Counted from the first letter of the stretch, positions 43,382-52,471 are shown. The stretch: DNA of 64,000 bases from Paucihalobacter sp036825875 (GCF_036825875.1 NZ_DAISXK010000012.1:6166-70165), one strand, 5' to 3'. Program-made: numbers and translations. The notes: a model not told the origin generated them from the sequence alone.

Positions 43382-45259
43382 TTAATAATGAGTTAAAGTA
43401 ACTTCAATGCTTGTACCTTTATTTGGCTCCGATTTTAAACTAAAACTGGCATTGATGTCTTGGGCGCGCTTTTTCATATTTTGAAGTCCATTTCCAGAGG
43501 TAGTTGAAAGGGTATCGAAGCCAATTCCATTATCGTGAATGGTAATTTTTACCAGAGATTCACTAGTCTCTAAGTGCACTTTAATTTCGTTGGCTTTAGA
43601 ATATTTTAAGGCATTATTTACCGCTTCTTGCATTATTCTATAGAGGTTCATTCCTGTTACCGATGAAAACAAAACTGTATCATCCATTTGATGCGTAAAA
43701 TCAAAACTGATGTGGTTATTACTCACATTGGCCTTATCAATAAAATTTGAGATACGCGATTCAAAATCTTCCACAGAAATAGTATCCTTATTCATAGCCC
43801 AAATGGTATCGCGTAGTTCGTATATAGTAGCGGTTGTAAATTCGCTAATAGTTTCCAATTTGTAATTCAATTTTTCGGGTAACTCAAATCCGTATTTCAA
43901 ATTGTCAATAGACGAAATGATAAAGGTTAACTGCGCACCAATATTGTCGTGTAAATCTCTTGATATGCGAAGGCGTTGTTCCTGTAAACGGTTTTGGGTT
44001 TCAATTTTTAATAGCGCATCTTTTAATTCATTTTCCTTCCGAAGTTGATGATTTTTGAGCTTTTGTTGGTTATATAATAAGTAGCCAAGCAAGCCAACTA
44101 CCACGGCAAATGAAATAAGACCATAGATATAGTAATTCTTTTTGTTGAGCGCTAACTCTTTTTCTGCCAAATTAGCCCTTTGGCTTAAAATCTCCTTCTC
44201 CTTTTTTTCAGTTTCATACTGTATTTCGAGTTCGGCAACCTTGCTGGTAGTTTCAAGATTTAATATACTATCATTAACGTTAATATAGGCACGCAAATAG
44301 TTTAATGCTTCTTTAGGATTATCCTTTAATTCATAATAAGACACATAACTATCCAAAGCCTGCTTAATATCAAAAATTGTTTTGGTTTTTTTCGCGTAAT
44401 AATAAGCACTGTCTATATAGGTTTTGGCTGTATTCGGCTGCTTAGACTCAAGTAAAATTTGTGCAATATTATTATAACTGGCACCCAATCCAGACAAATT
44501 ACCTAACGATTTTTCTATAGCCACAGATCTATTGAAATAATACAAGGCCGAATCTATTTCGGTTAAATAATAAAAAACAGCACCAACATTATTAGCCGAC
44601 TCAGCAATCCCTTTTTGATCCTCTAAAGCTTCCTCTATTTTTAATGAATATTTAAAATACTCTAGTGATATATCTAATTCGCCTTCATTGGCAAACAATA
44701 TTGCCAAATTGTTGTAAACTTCCGAAAGACCCTTTTGGTTATTTAATTCCTCAAAAATTACCTTCGCTTTATTGTGATACTCCTTTGCTTTTTCAACGAA
44801 ACCTAAATAACTATAAACCATGCCAATATTATTACTTACGGTGGCTTGTTCACGTTTTGAACTGGTTTTTTCATAAATGCCTAAAGCAAGGAGATAATTT
44901 TGAAGTGAGGATTCATAATCACCTAAACTACGCATGGCTACACCAATATTATTGTAAGCCGATGCGGTTGTGAGAGAATCTGTTACTATATCCAATGCCT
45001 CTTGAGACAAGGATTTTGCCTTTTCAAATTGTCCTAAATCCCTTTGTACTATGCCTAAATTGTTCTTGGATTTTCCAATACCTTGTATATCCTGCTTGCT
45101 TCTTGCATAATCTAATGCCTGCTCGAGAAGTTTTAAGGCCGAATTCGGGTCTTGCTTATAAATTGACATGGCTTCATTATTAAGACTGTCAACCATTTCT
45201 TGTGACCAACTGAAACTGTAACTCAAAAAAAGAAATAAAATAAAAAACTGTTTCAACAT
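43382..45259 (-). CDS. TPR sensor histidine kinase (HisKA_3 type)
   Basis: A 625-residue kinase: signal peptide (FFILFLFLSYSFSWSQ), seven or so tetratricopeptide repeats (about 30-330) facing the periplasm, a coiled coil, a membrane helix (YIYGLISFAVVVGLLGYLLY, about residue 385), a HisKA_3 dimerisation domain with phospho-acceptor His437 in SRDLHDNIGAQ, and an HATPase_c domain (MQEAVNNALKYSKA, DNGIGF). It pairs with the NarL-type regulator downstream. The TPRs imply sensing by protein-protein contact. Confidence 0.94.
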   Translation of the reverse strand: MLKQFFILFLFLSYSFSWSQEMVDSLNNEAMSIYKQDPNSALKLLEQALDYARSKQDIQGIGKSKNNLGIVQRDLGQFEKAKSLSQEALDIVTDSLTTASAYNNIGVAMRSLGDYESSLQNYLLALGIYEKTSSKREQATVSNNIGMVYSYLGFVEKAKEYHNKAKVIFEELNNQKGLSEVYNNLAILFANEGELDISLEYFKYSLKIEEALEDQKGIAESANNVGAVFYYLTEIDSALYYFNRSVAIEKSLGNLSGLGASYNNIAQILLESKQPNTAKTYIDSAYYYAKKTKTIFDIKQALDSYVSYYELKDNPKEALNYLRAYINVNDSILNLETTSKVAELEIQYETEKKEKEILSQRANLAEKELALNKKNYYIYGLISFAVVVGLLGYLLYNQQKLKNHQLRKENELKDALLKIETQNRLQEQRLRISRDLHDNIGAQLTFIISSIDNLKYGFELPEKLNYKLETISEFTTATIYELRDTIWAMNKDTISVEDFESRISNFIDKANVSNNHISFDFTHQMDDTVLFSSVTGMNLYRIMQEAVNNALKYSKANEIKVHLETSESLVKITIHDNGIGFDTLSTTSGNGLQNMKKRAQDINASFSLKSEPNKGTSIEVTLTHY

Positions 45260-45357
45260 GAGACTTGCAATAGTTTATGAAGGCTTTTTGAAATTTAAAA
45301 TAATACGCGTTCCCTTGTCTAAAATAATAAAAAATGACTTGTGTATATTTTTGTAGT

Positions 45358-45448
45358 AAACTTTTTTAAGTTATGAAAACCATTCACTGTTGTTAAAAGA
45401 ATACTTTCAAAACTCAAAAAAAAGTTTAAGGATTTAAACTTCTTTTTT
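45358..45448 (+). ncRNA. Candidate small RNA or 7-codon leader transcript
   Basis: A TATTTTTG element (45346-45353, consensus -7) lies upstream of a short stretch ending in a hairpin: AAGTTTAA (45422-45429), 4-nt loop, TTAAACTT (45434-45441), then a T-rich tail. Between them is a 7-codon frame MKTIHCC (45373-45396). No plus-strand gene follows for 4 kb, so the unit would be a free small RNA or leader. No -33 box is clear. This rests on pattern only. Confidence 0.25.
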
Positions 45449-45457
45449 CAAAATAGA

Positions 45458-45513
45458 ATAAAAAAAGCATCAGAAAATAAGTGTTTTTGACACACTCAGC
45501 TTAACTGACGCTT
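45458..45513 (-). terminator. Terminator downstream of the PQQ-repeat gene
   Basis: On the minus strand AAGCGTCAG pairs with CTGATGCTT (45505-45513 and 45465-45473, one G-T wobble), enclosing a smaller AGTGTG/CACTT hairpin, followed by a T-run. It is about 145 bp past the gene end, so the transcript has a long 3' tail. Confidence 0.6.
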
Positions 45514-45656
45514 CTTTATAAAATTGATTAATAGCATTACGAATATAGAACTTAATGGACTTGTCAGATTTTTTTTTCGATAAGTGGCAATTAAAAAAGT
45601 TAAAGGGTGAACTCGAAATTTTACAACTAAAATGTTGAACATTTCGTCGAACTTGT

Positions 45657-47561
45657 TTATTTCAAACTATAAGCATATATGGTGCTTCCGTTTGCTTTGT
45701 AAAATAATGTACCACCAAATTCATCAACCTCATATTCAGGTTTTTTATCTTTAAGTACGATTTCCTTTTCTACTTTTCCAGTATCTTTATTCACCTTTAC
45801 TAAACCAATACCATCATCTAATTTTGTTAAAATAAATTGTGAGTTTTCAGTAGCTGATGTAGCCTTGAATCGGGTTGATAAATAATCGAAGGATGCACTG
45901 GCAATATTCGAAAACATATCAGCAGCTCGTTTGGCATCTTTTCCATAGTCATTATAGCTACTTAAATCGTTAACGCCTCCATATCCAGTGCGATTTGCTC
46001 CTGCGGCAGCACTCATTGAAACCATCATAGCCGTAGTCGCTACCGCAGTTAAACCACCCATTATTTTACCAAAAGTACTTCTGCCTGGAGATTTGTAGTA
46101 TTCATGATATACTTGACTACCATCAAATCCAATAACACTCATATTTTGATCTGAAGACAAGAAAATTCCTTGTTTTCTGATTTGCATTGTACTCGGTGAT
46201 TCCTTTTCATCAAACTCGCATTTTGCAAAATCGCTCACATTACCAGAATTTTCGTCAATAGCCATAATCTTTCCATCAGCAGCAATTAAATAACGGTTAT
46301 TAGTTGCATCAAAAGTAGAAGCTACCGAGGATGCACTTTTATATTTTAATGGTTTATTCCAAACTGCGTCGCCTGTTTTAAGATTCACAATATTGGCGTC
46401 CTCACTTGTAATATAAATAAGCCCCTGTGGAGACTCGGCCATCACCAAAATATTTTCTCCCGTTTTTAAGGGTTTTTTAAATAAGGTTTGGCCATCAAAT
46501 GAAATTTTATTGATTCCACCTTCATAAATACCAAACAGGATACCATCGTCCATTACGTAAAAATGCTGCACATAACCTTTTGTTTTTGGGGCTTTATCCC
46601 ATAAATCTTCACCGGTAGCCGCACTAAACATGGTGATTTTAGATTCAGATCGGGCCGATAACGCACTATTTCCACCAGTAACGTCACTTACAACCGCTAA
46701 ACCTTGTGGTAAAATTTGAAAATTAGATACATTGCCTTGCACTTTTCTATCGTCTTTCCAAAGTTCGGCACCGTCACTGCCAATTTTATGGATACGGGTA
46801 TTTTTTCCATTGGCAGTCGTTTCAAAACCATAAATCTCCTTCTCTGTCTCATCGGCAACTAGCCAATTGATACCTTTAATTTTTGTTTGCCATAAATCGT
46901 CACCGGTATGCGTTTTTGCAATTAACCCTTGTGCAGTGGGAATAATTAAAAATTCATTCAATAATAATGGTACACCCGTTACACTAAAATCTTTTACAGC
47001 ACCTACTCTTCCAGGCTTATCTAAAAAGAAACTATAATCTAATTTAGAAGTACTTAAATCATAGACAGCCAATTTCGGAGTCATTTTTTCAAACTTATCA
47101 CCTTCTTTTTGAATACCACTAACAATTAATTTGTTTTGTGGAAGTATCACATTACAAGTGTGAATTTGATTCCAATTATCGTTATCAGAATTGAAAATAA
47201 CTTTGCCTAAAACATAGTCTATAACAGCACGTTTGGTTTTTGTTAAGCCTGCCAACCTTGAACCTGCTCCCTGAGAAACAACTATGTAAGGTGAATTTGG
47301 TATAAATTCTGTTTCTTCTGGTTTTAACTTACCAAAATCATTAAAGGTAAATATTGCTGCGCTTTTTTTTGGGTCGATACCCGCTAAACCATCATTAGTG
47401 GCCACCACCAAAATACCTGCTTGTGTTAAGGTCATTTCATTGATACTTGCACCTAAATCATAGGTCATATCTGGTGCTTCCGCTTTTTGCGCCATCAAAC
47501 TACTACTAGCGATACATAATATCAAACAAATAGTTGAACTAATAATTTTATATGTTCTCAT
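45657..47561 (-). CDS. Exported PQQ-repeat-like beta-propeller protein
   Basis: A 634-residue exported protein. A signal peptide (ICLILCIASSSLMAQ) precedes repeats of the PQQ-dehydrogenase propeller type, with the DxxTGxxxW pattern in places such as TGEDLWDKAPKT, TGDAVWNKPLKY and THTGDDLWQTKIKG. No cofactor residues for an enzyme are evident, so it may be a structural or binding protein (BamB-like). A Gly-rich hydrophobic stretch near 500-520 (GGLTAVATTAMMVSMSAAAG) is unusual for a propeller. 7 bp after the lipoprotein gene. Confidence 0.8.
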   Translation of the reverse strand: MRTYKIISSTICLILCIASSSLMAQKAEAPDMTYDLGASINEMTLTQAGILVVATNDGLAGIDPKKSAAIFTFNDFGKLKPEETEFIPNSPYIVVSQGAGSRLAGLTKTKRAVIDYVLGKVIFNSDNDNWNQIHTCNVILPQNKLIVSGIQKEGDKFEKMTPKLAVYDLSTSKLDYSFFLDKPGRVGAVKDFSVTGVPLLLNEFLIIPTAQGLIAKTHTGDDLWQTKIKGINWLVADETEKEIYGFETTANGKNTRIHKIGSDGAELWKDDRKVQGNVSNFQILPQGLAVVSDVTGGNSALSARSESKITMFSAATGEDLWDKAPKTKGYVQHFYVMDDGILFGIYEGGINKISFDGQTLFKKPLKTGENILVMAESPQGLIYITSEDANIVNLKTGDAVWNKPLKYKSASSVASTFDATNNRYLIAADGKIMAIDENSGNVSDFAKCEFDEKESPSTMQIRKQGIFLSSDQNMSVIGFDGSQVYHEYYKSPGRSTFGKIMGGLTAVATTAMMVSMSAAAGANRTGYGGVNDLSSYNDYGKDAKRAADMFSNIASASFDYLSTRFKATSATENSQFILTKLDDGIGLVKVNKDTGKVEKEIVLKDKKPEYEVDEFGGTLFYKANGSTIYAYSLK

Positions 47562-47568
47562 AACAATT

Positions 47569-48093
47569 CTAATTAATGGTTAATGACACATTAAATGCAC
47601 CCTCAGTAATTGTCTTAACACTATCGTCTTGTGGATTTTTTGCAGTGTATTCAAAGTTACCAGTTATGCTACCTGTGCCTTCTTCAGTAATGGTAATTGA
47701 TCCCACAACGGCAGAATCATAAGGAGCTTGCCAGGTTTGCGTGTCCTGAGGATTGTTGATATTAACTTCAACATACGAACCTACAACCGCAACACTATTT
47801 GGTCCGCCGATATCATAACTACCTTCACCTGCGTAACCATTGATAACAAGTGCAATAGTCTTGCCGCTGGCATCATTACCTTGAACCGTTAGGGTTGAAG
47901 TACTGCTTGCATTGACCTTATTAGCCACCGAGGTGATTTCTAAGGAACTAAAATTAGCACCATCTATTTTCGCAGTAACAATACCCGAGGTCGGTGCGCC
48001 ATTTCCGCCACCGTCATCATCGCTTGAACAAGAAGTGAATGAAAGTGCCGAAATAGCAATGATAATAAACATAAATTGATGAATCTGTTTCAT
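47569..48093 (-). CDS. DUF6252-like lipoprotein
   Basis: A 174-residue lipoprotein. The ATG at 48093 gives MKQIHQFMFIIIAISALSF and lipobox Cys (FTSCSSDDDGG); an upstream ATG at 48132 adds 13 residues and is less likely. The mature part is beta-rich and resembles the flavobacterial DUF6252 family (TAKIDGANFSSLEIT, GEGSYDIGG). Its role is unknown. It is in an operon with the PQQ-repeat gene, which could be a partner. Confidence 0.72.
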   Translation of the reverse strand: MKQIHQFMFIIIAISALSFTSCSSDDDGGGNGAPTSGIVTAKIDGANFSSLEITSVANKVNASSTSTLTVQGNDASGKTIALVINGYAGEGSYDIGGPNSVAVVGSYVEVNINNPQDTQTWQAPYDSAVVGSITITEEGTGSITGNFEYTAKNPQDDSVKTITEGAFNVSLTIN

Positions 48094-48170
48094 AATAAAT
48101 AATTTGTGGTTAATAATGAAACAAAAATGCAACCTAGAAGGCGGCTAAACAATACGACAAATGCCGTATT

Positions 48171-49118
48171 TTAAAATGAAATGTGACTAACTATTTGTTT
48201 TAGTTGAAGTTGTTCCTCTTCTAAATGAGTTTTAAACTTACCATAAGCATCGGAATTAGGTTGAAAAGCCTTGTGTTGAAGTCCTTTTTGAACAGTTTCA
48301 ACTCGTGCCATTAGGGTTTCAACATCTTTTGAAATCCAAGCTTCCCAAAATCTTTTCCAGATGTAATCAACGGCCAAATCGTTTGGATGAATCATATCCC
48401 GACTGTAAAATCTGTAATCGCGTAATTCGTCCATCATGATTTCATATGATGGAAAATAATGACAATTGGATGACCTTGAAATCACAGCGTGCAAAGCTGT
48501 GAATAAATGCGACTTGCTCAAAGTATTTTCCACAAACCCATCTTTGATATGTCGCACTGGAGAAATGGTGAAAATGATAGTGGCCTTCCGATTTATATTC
48601 TGAATCTGAGCGATGATATGTTGAAGTGACGTCTCAATATCCAAAACGGATAATAATTTTTTTTGAAATTCCTTTTGAGCCACCTTATGACAGTTGGCAA
48701 CATACCTACCTGATGCCAATGCTTCGTAAACCCAAGCTGTTCCCAGCGTGATAATGATATGCGAAGCTTTATGTAGCTGTGCAAAAGTAGCTTCCAATTG
48801 TGTATTGAGTGTTTGAATTAACGCATCCGGTGATGCATTACTCAACTTTGAATGCGTGTCAAAAGAATGCCATAAATCCTGATGAAAAAAAATATCACTT
48901 GAAGTATACTCCTTTTTGTCTAAGGCATTTACAACCAACCGCTCAATGACTAAAGGATGAAATAGAATACCAAAGGGGTTTTGAAAATTTTTAAATTTGA
49001 AATACTCAAACTTAGATCCCATATTTTCAGCAAAACAAGAACCTAATAAAACTACATCAGACTGATAGTCTATAGGTTTATTGCCTGCTTGAATTGGTAT
49101 TTTGGTGCTGAGTTGCAT
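48171..49118 (-). CDS. GSCFA family protein
   Basis: A 315-residue member of the GSCFA family, a set of SGNH-hydrolase-like proteins. The name motif is seen in VVLLGSCFAENMG (near residue 30), with FHQDLWHSFDTHSKL and the later YFPSYEIMMDELRDYRFYS and DMIHPNDLAVDYI, the last giving the Asp-His pair typical of SGNH enzymes. The substrate is unknown. It may start its own transcript from 49119-49425. Confidence 0.9.
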   Translation of the reverse strand: MQLSTKIPIQAGNKPIDYQSDVVLLGSCFAENMGSKFEYFKFKNFQNPFGILFHPLVIERLVVNALDKKEYTSSDIFFHQDLWHSFDTHSKLSNASPDALIQTLNTQLEATFAQLHKASHIIITLGTAWVYEALASGRYVANCHKVAQKEFQKKLLSVLDIETSLQHIIAQIQNINRKATIIFTISPVRHIKDGFVENTLSKSHLFTALHAVISRSSNCHYFPSYEIMMDELRDYRFYSRDMIHPNDLAVDYIWKRFWEAWISKDVETLMARVETVQKGLQHKAFQPNSDAYGKFKTHLEEEQLQLKQIVSHISF

Positions 49119-49425
49119 AGGGTTTGCGAATTTTAAAGTATTTTTTGGTAAAATTAAACAATCTTTTATGAAACAAAAGTCTAGTTTTAAAGGATGCGTA
49201 AATTCTAAAAGAAAATTCTGTTTTTCTTAAAAGAATCTTAAATTTTGTGCCATTAGGTATTGGATCATTTATTTTTTATTTCTAACTTTTTGCCTTTAAA
49301 TCCATTAATCTAAAATAATATGCAAGCACCAAGCACCAAGCGACTTTAAAACATTTGACAGACTAAAAATTCCACTCAAACCGCTATTAAGGTTTAATAT
49401 CACTAACTTACTTACTAAAATCATC
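49119..49425. other. AT-rich spacer before the exported-protein island
   Basis: No intact gene. The last 106 bp form an open extension of the next reading frame, without a usable start except an out-of-frame ATG at 49320 followed by a 7-bp tandem repeat (see findings). The minus side should hold the promoter of the GSCFA gene. Confidence 0.55.
49323..49341 (+). repeat. 7-bp tandem repeat directly after an ATG
   Basis: CAAGCAC occurs twice (49323-49329, 49330-49336) and a third partial copy (CAAGC) follows. Loss of one unit would place the ATG at 49320 in frame with the exported protein that starts at 49426. Confidence 0.6.
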
Positions 49426-51075
49426 GTGGTGTTAATTTTATTAAACTATTCTTGTCAAAAGGACGAGATTTTCACACAAAATGAACCCAATGGTCAGAAA
49501 AAAATTAGTAGAATTAATTTTGAAGAATTCAAAAAAATCAATACAAACAAGGATTTAATAAACGCCATAGAAAGTCATGCTGATTTTAATTTTGAAAAAT
49601 CTGAGAGTGATTTATTTAATCGAAATGAAGGAGAAAACCAATTTATAATTCTAACCGATGATATTGTAATGATAACGGACAGTATATATAATCATTACAC
49701 TTTTAAAGTTTTAACGGAATCTGAAGGTTATGATTTCTACAATTTAACTTTAAAAACCGATTTAGAACACAATACCGTTGACAATAAATTTTTAAAATAC
49801 ACGCCTACCGAAGCATGGTTTCATAACCCTGAACAACCTTACGATGGTTTTGTTGAGTTAATTGATAGTAACATTCTAAATCTTGAACAGTTATCATCAG
49901 GTCGTTCCTCTGGAATTTGTGTGGTAAGCCTCGAAATTGTTTGGACTTGTAATTTTGGTAAAAATCACGCACCTGGCGAGGGTACATCATGTACGGAATG
50001 GGATTGGGATTTAGATATTACTTACGGTTCTTGCCCAGAAACTATAGATGCCGGTGGTTCAGTTGGTGGAGGCACAGGTAGTGACGGCGGAGGCGACACA
50101 GGCGGAAACACAGGGAATCCCGGTGGTGATGGCAACTCAACAGGTAGCACAAAACCTACGAAACCATGCGATAGTCAATCTACCGGTTTAACAGATCTAG
50201 ACGGATGTAATCCAGCGACTGGAGATGATGACGACTGTTCCGTTTCAGATTTGGATTTCAATTCATATTATAGTCAATTTTCTCCTTTTCAGGTCGATTT
50301 AATTGATGTAAGACCAAGTTGTGAAGGAATTTCCACAAGTGATATTGACAACGATAAATTTATGTGTTTATATAATAAGCTAATCCAAAGCAACAAATTC
50401 AAAACATTATTTCTTAACACATTTGAAGAAAGCCAAAATTTAAATGTAAAATTTAAGTTGTCCGATACATTAAGCGTAAATGGTATGGCAAAAGCAGCAC
50501 AAGGCTCGACTATAAATTCACAAACTGGTGATTTGCTATTGAATGTAGAAATCTATATCAATTCAAACTACCTAGAAAGTGCTTCCTCAATAGCAGTAGC
50601 TAGAACAATATTACATGAAAGTATTCATGCCTATTTAATATTAAAACATCTTAATTGTAATTTAGGTACGCCTTTTGAAGAATTGATTGATGATATTAAC
50701 AACAAATCCTTAGAAGAATTATTAAACTATTATTATGAGACAGCATGTCCTTTAGAAGAGCAACATGAGTTTATGTTCGATAAAATGATACCAGCTATGT
50801 CAGAAATTTTAGCAGATATTAGAGATTCGTTAATACCGTTGACACATAGACAATTGGCGGAATCAGATACTTCTTTTAAAGATGAGAATAACCCTTATGG
50901 ACCAACAGTTCCATGGGATTGGAATAATTTTTACAAATATTTAAGCATGGCTGGTTTACAAAATACTGATACCTTTCAATGGAATATACCGCCAGGCAGT
51001 CACCTTGAAGAAAATTTTCAGAAATATGCAATAACCTATGGTCGAGATAGTTTTAGAAAAGAGTGTAATGAATAA
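49426..51075 (+). CDS. Lipoprotein with HExxH metallopeptidase-like motif
   Basis: About 549 residues. The only start in frame is GTG at 49426 (49429 also GTG), giving a very short signal VLILLNYSC with lipobox Cys10 and no basic residue, so the true start may lie upstream (see repeat at 49323). Regions: soluble N-part, a Cys-rich stretch with TCNFGKNHAPGEGTSC, a Gly/Thr/Asp linker (about 207-240), then a domain with ARTILHESIHAYL, an HExxH zinc motif at 397-401. The family is unknown to me. The stop overlaps the next ATG by 8 bp. Confidence 0.7.
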   Translation: MVLILLNYSCQKDEIFTQNEPNGQKKISRINFEEFKKINTNKDLINAIESHADFNFEKSESDLFNRNEGENQFIILTDDIVMITDSIYNHYTFKVLTESEGYDFYNLTLKTDLEHNTVDNKFLKYTPTEAWFHNPEQPYDGFVELIDSNILNLEQLSSGRSSGICVVSLEIVWTCNFGKNHAPGEGTSCTEWDWDLDITYGSCPETIDAGGSVGGGTGSDGGGDTGGNTGNPGGDGNSTGSTKPTKPCDSQSTGLTDLDGCNPATGDDDDCSVSDLDFNSYYSQFSPFQVDLIDVRPSCEGISTSDIDNDKFMCLYNKLIQSNKFKTLFLNTFEESQNLNVKFKLSDTLSVNGMAKAAQGSTINSQTGDLLLNVEIYINSNYLESASSIAVARTILHESIHAYLILKHLNCNLGTPFEELIDDINNKSLEELLNYYYETACPLEEQHEFMFDKMIPAMSEILADIRDSLIPLTHRQLAESDTSFKDENNPYGPTVPWDWNNFYKYLSMAGLQNTDTFQWNIPPGSHLEENFQKYAITYGRDSFRKECNE

Positions 51076-51556
51076 AGCATTTACAATACAATATTATTTA
51101 ACAATACTTTTATTGCTAGCTACACAGCAAAATGTATTAAGTCAATCTAATACAGTTATAATTTTGTTTGACGAAAATGATACAATGCAAGTTAAAAGGT
51201 CATCTCAAAGCCCTGTTAAAGAAAATCTAGAAAATGATGTTTTATATCAATTTCATCTTAAAAAGTTTAGTGAACATTCTACCCAACACATTTTAAGATT
51301 TAGATATAGTAAATATGCTGATTTTGATGACAAATTTGCCAATAAGCAAGTTTTGTACTTAAAAGTATCAAAATCGTTTTTACGAAAAAATAAAGACATC
51401 ATTATCACAAAGCGCCAATTAGATGAAATGGGATATGAACAAGCTATAGAATCATTTAAAAATGCCAGTAAAATTTTACTTATTGATAAATCAGATTTTA
51501 CTAAAAAACATTTAATTATTAAAGAGCTGTTGTTTTCATATCCAAATATAGAATAA
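51068..51556 (+). CDS. Small exported protein of unknown function
   Basis: A 162-residue protein. ATG at 51068, inside the end of the upstream gene, gives a signal peptide (FTIQYYLTILLLLATQQNVLSQ); an upstream ATG at 51038 would add ten residues. The mature part is basic, with a central FRYSKYADFDDKFANKQVLY and no motif I recognise. The 8-bp overlap with the metallopeptidase-like gene implies coupled translation, so the two products probably work together. Confidence 0.7.
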   Translation: MNKAFTIQYYLTILLLLATQQNVLSQSNTVIILFDENDTMQVKRSSQSPVKENLENDVLYQFHLKKFSEHSTQHILRFRYSKYADFDDKFANKQVLYLKVSKSFLRKNKDIIITKRQLDEMGYEQAIESFKNASKILLIDKSDFTKKHLIIKELLFSYPNIE

Positions 51557-51580
51557 GCTTTAAAGTCTCTAATCAAATAA

Positions 51581-51611
51581 AGCCAATGTTTAAAAATTCA
51601 GAACATTGGCT
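51581..51611 (+). terminator. Hairpin between the second and third island genes
   Basis: AGCCAATGTT (51581-51590) and AACATTGGCT (51602-51611) form a perfect 10-bp stem with an 11-nt loop, then ATTTAT. The weak T-run suggests an inefficient terminator or a processing hairpin, 24 bp after the stop. Confidence 0.6.
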
Positions 51612-51622
51612 ATTTATAAATC

Positions 51623-52258
51623 ATGAAAAACACAATCATAATAGTCTTTATTACAACTTTGTTCACCTGTAAGGCTCAACAATCAACTGTAAGCTTACAC
51701 AATTCAGCCGAGGCATTCGGTATAAATGGATACTATTATAAAGATTTTAATAATTATTTAAATGTGTTTGAGGACACTTGGGTCTATACCAACGGTAACA
51801 CCTCATTAACAACTACACTTCAAAAAAAGGCAATGGTTCACGTAACTACCTCAGATTTAAGTTCAGATTATTATACTGATGTCGTTATTGGAGAATATAA
51901 ATTCATTGAAAATGGTATCGAAAAAATTAATACGTTACAGAATCTCCTCAATAATTATTCAGACCCATACGATTACAATATGGTTATGACCAGTGTTTCT
52001 ATATCAAGCGATATTAACACTTGTATAAATTGCCAACCAAGGGATATTTATTTAAGAGGTAGTTATAGTGAGCCCAACTGCGACCGTTGGATGAGTCCGG
52101 TTTTAAGCATGAGATATTTTGTTGAAAATGGGGTTGAGAAAATACTGTTATACTTTAATTCAGGTGAAAGATTTATGACTGACATGTATGGTAATCCACC
52201 TCCATGTAATGAATATGCCTTGCCGTTTGGTGAATATATTTTAATCAAACAAGATTAA
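51623..52258 (+). CDS. Exported protein of unknown function
   Basis: A 211-residue exported protein with a short signal (IIIVFITTLFTCKAQ). The body is beta-rich, with several Asn/Tyr-rich segments and paired cysteines in NTCINCQPRD and PPPCNEYALPFG. No family recognised. It follows the two preceding exported-protein genes, separated by a hairpin, and is closed by a strong terminator, so it is likely part of the same accessory group. Confidence 0.65.
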   Translation: MKNTIIIVFITTLFTCKAQQSTVSLHNSAEAFGINGYYYKDFNNYLNVFEDTWVYTNGNTSLTTTLQKKAMVHVTTSDLSSDYYTDVVIGEYKFIENGIEKINTLQNLLNNYSDPYDYNMVMTSVSISSDINTCINCQPRDIYLRGSYSEPNCDRWMSPVLSMRYFVENGVEKILLYFNSGERFMTDMYGNPPPCNEYALPFGEYILIKQD

Positions 52259-52282
52259 CCAATATTAATTTTTACAACTTAC

Positions 52283-52320
52283 AGAGCCATTGTTGTAAAG
52301 TCAGCAATGGCTCTTTTTAT
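52283..52320 (+). terminator. Intrinsic terminator of the exported-protein island
   Basis: AGAGCCATTG (52283-52292) and CAATGGCTCT (52305-52314) form a perfect 10-bp stem, with a T-run after. 24 bp past the last island stop. Confidence 0.85.
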
Positions 52321-52341
52321 ATGTAAATATAAACGTATTTG

Positions 52342-52471
52342 TTTGACACGGATTACAAGCTTGTCTGCCGAAAGGCAGGAATTTTATTTTCAACCTTATA
52401 GAATTTACTCACTTATCCGTGATTATCCGTGACACGAGCGAAGCGAACTGGCTAAGCAAATCTGTGTCTCA
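52342..52471. repeat. MITE-like element with imperfect terminal inverted repeats
   Basis: A short noncoding unit bounded by TTTGACACGGATT on the left and, inverted, AATCTGTGTCTCAAA on the right. Inside are a CTGCC-GAAA-GGCAG stem with a GNRA tetraloop (52365-52378) and a tandem 10-bp repeat TTATCCGTGA (52413-52432). The layout resembles a miniature inverted-repeat or REP-type interspersed element. No target-site duplication was confirmed. A further CTGC-rich stretch (CCTGCCTGCCTGCCGGCA) lies at 52526-52543. Confidence 0.45.

Larger units (their letters stand above)
45260..45656. other. 397-bp spacer with hairpins and a possible small RNA
   Basis: No protein gene. It contains the promoter side of the kinase, a candidate plus-strand small RNA (about 45358-45448), and the terminator of the PQQ-repeat gene (about 45458-45513). 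The rest, 45514-45656, has no feature I can name. Confidence 0.6.

Noticed and set aside
50052..50150. Gly-rich repeat in the exported metallopeptidase-like gene as a recombination site
   Set aside because: It is an imperfect linker with varied codons; no exact repeat unit could be defined.
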